Shown: positions 15,048 through 19,220 of the stretch, one piece after another
Numbering within the stretch: the first letter of the stretch is position 1
How the letters are laid out: each line of letters opens with the position of its first letter
From: UBA6107 sp964459385
GTDB taxonomy: Bacteria > Chloroflexota > Anaerolineae > Anaerolineales > Anaerolineaceae
Direction: 5' to 3'
Assembly (NCBI GenBank): GCA_964459385.1
Contig: CAYWLG010000024.1
Location: forward strand, 1 to 19,220
Length of the DNA: 19,220 nt
Made by a program: the position numbers and the translations under genes
Notes under the pieces: generated by a model
What the model saw: the letters and a program-made list of their open reading frames with translations, nothing else
The model's database searches: none
Told to the model about the DNA's origin: nothing

Positions 15048-15584
15048 ATGGACATACCAAGCTCAAGCTTGTGGATAAAAGCCCTTAATAGCCAATACGA
15101 AGGTGCCCTGTCTTCCTTTGAACAGGCGCTGACCCGTTGCCCTGACGAGCTTTGGCAGGCGACCCTGTGGGCTGATCCAGATATGGCGGAGAGTTTCTCT
15201 CACTTTTGGTACATAGCCTATCACGCGCTCTTTTATCTGGACCTCTATCTGGGCGGCCAGTTACGTGGTTTTACCCCGCCGGCGCCTTTTTCATTAAGCG
15301 AGCTTGACCCAAACGGTGTGATGCCGGAGCGCATCTATCGGCGCGAAGAGCTGCTTGCCTATCTGGCACACTGCCGCCAGAAATGTAAAAATACCTTTGC
15401 CAACCTCTCAGATGAGGCAGCGCAAAAACGCTGTGATTTCCCCTGGATGCGATTGACCTATGCCGAAGTGCTGATCGATAATCTGCGCCATGTGCAGGAA
15501 CACACTGCCCAATTGAACATGTTCCTGGGTCAGCAAAGAGGCATCCATGCAAAGTGGTTTTCTGGCGGGGCAGAATATCAGTAA
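15048..15584 (+). CDS. DinB-like (DinB_2 superfamily) metal-binding protein
   Basis: 178 aa, starting 2 nt after the methyltransferase stop. It is predicted all-helical and matches the DinB/YfiT four-helix bundle: HFWYIAYHALFYLDLYL with H59 on helix 2 and NLRHVQEHTAQLNMFL with H148 and H152 on the last helix. These three histidines are the usual divalent-metal site. Family members include thiol-dependent S-transferases (bacillithiol, mycothiol), but most are uncharacterised. Co-transcription with a reductase and a methyltransferase suggests modification or detoxification of a small molecule (inference). No terminator was seen in the 100 bp that follow, so read-through into the metalloprotease gene is possible. 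Confidence 0.85.
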   Translation: MDIPSSSLWIKALNSQYEGALSSFEQALTRCPDELWQATLWADPDMAESFSHFWYIAYHALFYLDLYLGGQLRGFTPPAPFSLSELDPNGVMPERIYRREELLAYLAHCRQKCKNTFANLSDEAAQKRCDFPWMRLTYAEVLIDNLRHVQEHTAQLNMFLGQQRGIHAKWFSGGAEYQ

Positions 15585-15684
15585 TCCACCCCTGTGCAGG
15601 CAGATGTAATTCGGTCATAATTGATCTTATGCGGGGGGCTGAAGCATTCCTTTTTCATTCAACAAATCGGAGGATAGTCGAAAC

Positions 15685-16773
15685 ATGTTAAAACGTTCAC
15701 TGCTCCTGGTCGCCGCGCTCCTCTTCTTCGCCCTGGCTTGGCGCCTGTCACTGCCTCAATCTCTTGCCGACCTTACCGGTCAGGCAACGACACAGACAAC
15801 GCCCACATTCACGTCCTCGCCCTTGCCAACCAAAGAGATCATCCCCACCTGGACCTCTGAAGCAAAAGGGAGCACAGCCACCGAATCGTCTGAAGAGACG
15901 GACGGATGCAATGACGAAACCTGCCTGAATGCCTGCCTTTCGCGCATCAATGACCAGCTCAGCACAGGTCGTTTGGATCCCCTCACTACCTACGCGGGCA
16001 TGGATGCAAATTTAAACCTCATCTATTACTCGGTCAAAGCCGGACAACTGAGCGAACCGACCGTTTTGTACGTGCCAAAAGATTATCGCAAGTATCAAGA
16101 AGACCTGGAAGCACCTCAGCGCATTTGGAATTACTTCACTGCCATCATGCCCACCAGCGAGATGAAGTGGATCGACAGCTACACCCTCTTTACCGACGGG
16201 CCCTACAACACGCTGGCCTGGGTTAGCCCAGAAGACAGTGGTCGTGACAAATGGACACTGGCCGTGGATATTGTCGATTCGCAAGACCCCACTATGCTCA
16301 CCTACACTTTGGTGCATGAGTTCGGGCACCTCATCACACTGAACACCGATCAGATCCCCGTCATTGAATTTGGCGAAGGATGGACTCAGAACAGCGCCGT
16401 TTGCGCGCAGTTCTCCTACTCAGATGGCTGCGCCGCCACAGACTCATACATCTTTTCTTTTTACAAAAAGTTCTGGCGTTTCATTTATGACGACTGGATG
16501 AAAACGGTCGCGCCGGATGATTATCGCGACGAAACCCCGTTTGAAGATCGGGTGCAGAAGTTCTATAAAAAGCATGCCGACCAGTTCATTGAAGAATACG
16601 CCGCCACCAATATCACCGAGGATATGGCCGTATCGTTTGAATACTTCGTGCTCAATCAAAAACCTCAGGATGACAGCATCCCATCCAAAAAGATCCAGTT
16701 CTTTTATGATTACCCTGAGATCGTGAAGATGCGTAAAGAGATCATCAACGGCATGTGCTCTTATGTAAAGTAG
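15685..16773 (+). CDS. Exported zinc metalloprotease-like protein (gluzincin type)
   Basis: 362 aa. GGAGG lies 11 nt before the ATG. Residues 5-23 are hydrophobic (signal peptide or single membrane anchor; no lipobox), followed by a Thr/Ser/Pro-rich linker (about 33-72) and a short Cys cluster (75-84: CNDETCLNAC). The catalytic domain has HEFGH at 211-215 (zinc ligands H211 and H215, general base E212). About 95 residues later comes ATNITEDMAVSFEYFV, where E312 is the probable third zinc ligand, the arrangement of gluzincins with 'ED.A.SF' helices. The length before HExxH and the rest of the domain do not let me name a known peptidase family. Acts outside the cytoplasm; substrate unknown. It follows the DinB-like gene by 100 bp. 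Confidence 0.82.
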   Translation: MLKRSLLLVAALLFFALAWRLSLPQSLADLTGQATTQTTPTFTSSPLPTKEIIPTWTSEAKGSTATESSEETDGCNDETCLNACLSRINDQLSTGRLDPLTTYAGMDANLNLIYYSVKAGQLSEPTVLYVPKDYRKYQEDLEAPQRIWNYFTAIMPTSEMKWIDSYTLFTDGPYNTLAWVSPEDSGRDKWTLAVDIVDSQDPTMLTYTLVHEFGHLITLNTDQIPVIEFGEGWTQNSAVCAQFSYSDGCAATDSYIFSFYKKFWRFIYDDWMKTVAPDDYRDETPFEDRVQKFYKKHADQFIEEYAATNITEDMAVSFEYFVLNQKPQDDSIPSKKIQFFYDYPEIVKMRKEIINGMCSYVK

Positions 16774-16776
16774 AAG

Positions 16777-16806
16777 AAACGGCGCTCCTAAAAAGGAACG
16801 CCGTTT
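16777..16806. terminator. Terminator hairpin between convergent genes
   Basis: AAACGGCG-c-TCCT-aaaa-AGGA-a-CGCCGTTT: 8 bp, one mismatch, 4 bp and a 4-nt loop. It fills almost the whole 35-bp gap between the metalloprotease stop (16773) and the permease stop (16809), so it probably serves both directions. The plus-strand tail is GTTTATG; the minus-strand tail is CTTCTACTTT. Confidence 0.75.
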
Positions 16807-16808
16807 GT

Positions 16809-17672
16809 TTATGATGCTTTTGCTTTTCGCTTTTGTACAAACTCATTAAAAACCAACGACAGCACCACAATGCCGCCACCGATGAGCAGCGTGAGCGGGT
16901 TGGCCTGTTCGCCGAAAACCAGCAGAGAAACAACCACAGCCAGCGGTATTTTAAGGTCGTTGAAAATGGCCAGCGCCCCGGCGTTGACCTGCCGTGCCCC
17001 CAGATTCCAGAAGAAGAAGCAGATACCCGAGGCGAAGACGCCCAGGTAAACGAGCGTCCAGACTTGTTTGGTCGTCAGGGCAAGCGTTTGCAGCGGGGTA
17101 AAGAAAAGCGTGGCCAGTGCGGTAACGGCAACAGCCCCCAGGTAAAGAATGCCAAAGACGTCACGATCTTTCAATCCTTCCGCCGTGGCCATCAGCTTGC
17201 GGTAATAGACCTGCCCGAAAGCGAAGGCCAGGTTCGAGATCTGCACCAGCAGGAACCCGCCCCAGATGCCGCTTGAAAGGCTTTGACCGCTTTCCACCAC
17301 CCAGGTGCCGGCCACGGCCAGCACGGCGGTGATCAGGTGCAGTGGATTAAAGCGTTTTTCAAAGGCATCATTGATGAGGGTTACATAAAGGGGGGTAAAA
17401 ATGGTGAAAAGGGCAACCTCATAGGCCTTAAGCGTTTGAAAAGAAGCAATATAGGCAATGTACATCACCCCAAACTGAAAAATGCCGGTCAGAAATAACT
17501 TCCAGCCAAGTTTCAAGCCGGTTTTCTTAAAGCGGGTAAATGGCAGAAAGACCAGCAAAGAGAATGCCATGCGGGCGAAGGCCACAAAGTTCGAGTCAAC
17601 GCCCGTCAAATTCCCTTTGATCAGCCCAAACGAAAATGCCCATGCCAGCGAGACCAGTAATAACCAGATCAT
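16809..17672 (-). CDS. EamA/DMT-superfamily permease
   Basis: 287 aa with about ten hydrophobic helices in two homologous halves, as in EamA transporters; the second half starts near the GIWGGFLLVQISNLAFAFGQVYYRK segment. Short loops and a basic C-terminus (QKRKAKA) fit the family. AGAGG precedes the ATG by 6 nt. DMT members export or import metabolites such as amino acids, nucleotides or sugars; the substrate cannot be deduced. It starts 29 bp after the stop of the MFS gene on the same strand, so the two are probably one transcription unit. Confidence 0.88.
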   Translation of the reverse strand: MIWLLLVSLAWAFSFGLIKGNLTGVDSNFVAFARMAFSLLVFLPFTRFKKTGLKLGWKLFLTGIFQFGVMYIAYIASFQTLKAYEVALFTIFTPLYVTLINDAFEKRFNPLHLITAVLAVAGTWVVESGQSLSSGIWGGFLLVQISNLAFAFGQVYYRKLMATAEGLKDRDVFGILYLGAVAVTALATLFFTPLQTLALTTKQVWTLVYLGVFASGICFFFWNLGARQVNAGALAIFNDLKIPLAVVVSLLVFGEQANPLTLLIGGGIVVLSLVFNEFVQKRKAKAS

Positions 17673-17701
17673 GCTTACCTCTGTAAGAGTTTTGGCTTAT
17701 T

Positions 17702-18979
17702 TTACTCAGCCGCAGGAGTTTCTTCCAGATGACCTTCGTCGCCTTTGGGCAGTGATTGTTCCTGGCTTTGGGCCGGGGTGAATTTTGGGTCACGCAGAAA
17801 AGTAATGACACCCACGCACAGAACGAGCAAACCCGTCGCCAGCAAAAGCGAGGGGGTGAACGAACCGTCCTTGGTTTTCATGGCTTCCATAACATAAACG
17901 AACACCACTGAAGCCTGTCCGAACAATTGCATCAAGCCATTGGAGGTTCCTTCGGGGGTCGGATGGGTGATCTCGGTGGCAAACTGCATGGCGATGGGGC
18001 TGGCGCTCACCAAAAAGAAGCCCAACCCAAACGAACTGAACATCAGCAAGGGCAGCCAGTTAATGAAGATCATGCCAACCAAAAACGGAACTGCCAGCAA
18101 GACGCCGATGAAAAGATATTTCTTGCGCTTATGCTCCTTATCCGAAAGCATGGGCAGCACAATGGCACCGACGATGCCTCCTACCAGCATGAGGGCGCCC
18201 AGGTCGCCTGCCACAGTGGGGGTAAAACCGCGTGGGCGCACGATGCTCTCGATCCATGTGGTCAGGCCATTGAAGATAGCCATGCCCAAAAACTGGATGA
18301 AGACCAGCAGCCAGAAATTGCGGTTCGAGACGGCGTTCTTGAGGCCATCCAACACCAGAGCGCGTACCTCTTCATCTTCAGGGGATGGCGGCGTAGGCGG
18401 GTAATCGCGGGCGAAGATCAAAAACACCAGCGCCGAAAAAGCCGCAATGGCACCATAGATTAATTGAATTGTAGCCACGCTCATGCTCAATTGAAAGATC
18501 GGGGTCAACACCATGCCCAGGGCAATACCGATCAGGCCCGAAAGGGTCACCAGACCCACGGCGGTGGCACGGAATTCTTTCTCAAACCAGTGTGCGGGCA
18601 GGGTCGTCCACGAGTTCATCAAGAGAGGCTGGCCAAAGCCGATGCCGATGGTAGAGAGGAGCACCAGCGTGTAATTGGCGCCGGCCAGACCGCGCAGCAC
18701 ACCGAACAGACCCATCAAGATCGAACCGATGCCGACCGCTTTGCGAAAGCCCAGCGTATCGATCATCCATGAAGCCGGAATCGAGAGAGGGATGTAAACG
18801 ATCATGAACGACATGGCCAGAAAACCCACGCGCAGATCGCTGACGCCATAGAATTCAGCCGCCGGGCCGGTGATGGGGGCATAAGAGACCCACAACAACT
18901 GCACCATCAAATTAACGAACATGAATACCGCCAGCACCACCCAACGGTAAGGGTATAACCGGTTCAATTGATTGTTCAT
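17702..18979 (-). CDS. MFS transporter, FLVCR-like
   Basis: 425 aa with about twelve membrane helices, a central hydrophilic loop (about 190-215, YPPTPPSPEDEEVR) and a hydrophilic, acidic C-terminal tail (about 400-425). The N-terminal half has features of the FLVCR branch of the major facilitator superfamily: a YRWVVL start before helix 1, FYGVSDLRVG before helix 2, then PASWMIDTLGFRKA and the AHWF...RATAVGL...GIALG run near 130-155. Eukaryotic FLVCR proteins have been linked to heme and choline/ethanolamine transport; bacterial substrates are unknown. The ATG at 18979 has no ribosome-binding site just before it (ACTTATCCCC), so initiation may be weak or leaderless; I could not place a promoter convincingly. 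Confidence 0.88.
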   Translation of the reverse strand: MNNQLNRLYPYRWVVLAVFMFVNLMVQLLWVSYAPITGPAAEFYGVSDLRVGFLAMSFMIVYIPLSIPASWMIDTLGFRKAVGIGSILMGLFGVLRGLAGANYTLVLLSTIGIGFGQPLLMNSWTTLPAHWFEKEFRATAVGLVTLSGLIGIALGMVLTPIFQLSMSVATIQLIYGAIAAFSALVFLIFARDYPPTPPSPEDEEVRALVLDGLKNAVSNRNFWLLVFIQFLGMAIFNGLTTWIESIVRPRGFTPTVAGDLGALMLVGGIVGAIVLPMLSDKEHKRKKYLFIGVLLAVPFLVGMIFINWLPLLMFSSFGLGFFLVSASPIAMQFATEITHPTPEGTSNGLMQLFGQASVVFVYVMEAMKTKDGSFTPSLLLATGLLVLCVGVITFLRDPKFTPAQSQEQSLPKGDEGHLEETPAAE

Positions 18980-19166
18980 GGGGATAAGTTCGCTTTCATG
19001 AATAAGAAATATGTCGTTTATTTTACGCCCATTTTTTATTTGCTACTTTTGAAACACCCCAACAACAATGAAGTTTCTTTTTGCAGAACTTGTGATCGGA
19101 AATTTGTTTTTGTGTAGCGAATTTGTTTTGGCCGATAGGCGAGTATATGAAAAGAGAGTGGACATA

Positions 19167-19220
19167 TGTAGTGCACCCCATTAGTTGGACAAAAGTTAAT
19201 TAGGAACGAAGGACTGAGTT
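19167..19220. mobile_element. Terminus of an IS3-family (IS150-like) insertion sequence, cut by window edge
   Basis: TGTAGTGCACCCC followed by AGTTGGACAAAAG closely resembles the terminal inverted repeats of IS150-group IS3 elements (IS150 itself begins TGTACTGCACCC with GTTGGAC soon after, from memory). The transposase reading frames and the other end would lie beyond 19220. It sits 187 bp upstream of the MFS gene. The bases between 18980 and 19166 contain no other recognisable feature. Confidence 0.6.

Noticed and set aside
17927..18463. 178-codon plus-strand frame opposite the MFS gene
   Set aside because: Gln/His/Gly-rich low-complexity shadow of membrane-helix codons on the other strand.

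Overview
The window looks like chromosomal DNA from a free-living bacterium, most probably Chloroflexota of the Anaerolineae type. This is inferred from content, not from a marker gene. The evidence is Pro/Thr 'TPTPTP' linkers in three exported proteins, secreted parallel beta-helix proteins with cohesin-like and dockerin-like parts, and WD40-type lipoproteins. No rRNA, tRNA, CRISPR array, phage gene or plasmid function was seen.

Left part (1-6346, minus strand): two tandem genes for very large secreted right-handed beta-helix proteins. The upstream one (2318-6346, 1342 aa) is complete: signal peptide, three beta-helix blocks, a cohesin-like domain, Ig-like segments and a C-terminal dockerin-like module. 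The downstream one (1-2227) runs off the left edge. Both carry the same third beta-helix block; the visible 249 bases of it differ at 12 positions, which points to recent duplication or gene conversion. A 10-bp hairpin lies between the genes.

Control region (6347-6917, 571 bp, AT-rich, no gene): candidate divergent extended -10 promoters, and a roughly 365-nt leader for the beta-helix gene. The leader holds a 76-nt stem-junction element, a G-tract cluster and a 15-bp palindrome.

Middle (6918-11923, plus strand): an exported lytic-transglycosylase-like protein, then two 522-aa seven-bladed WD40-type lipoproteins. The lipoprotein genes are a tandem duplication with a 1698-bp period that includes each promoter and terminator.

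Right-middle: a minus-strand pair of TauE/SafE permease and DUF1634 membrane protein (11969-13218). Divergent from it is a compact plus-strand operon of aldo/keto reductase (apparently leaderless mRNA), class I methyltransferase and DinB-like protein (13420-15584), followed by a secreted gluzincin-like metalloprotease (15685-16773). A hairpin separates it from a convergent minus-strand pair: an EamA/DMT permease and an FLVCR-like MFS transporter (16809-18979). The last 54 bases look like the terminus of an IS3-family (IS150-like) insertion sequence.

Taken together, the left two-thirds concerns the cell exterior: large surface or secreted helices, peptidoglycan cleavage and lipoproteins. The right third is transport plus small-molecule or stress enzymes. 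No pathway is complete, and no defence or biosynthetic system can be demonstrated.
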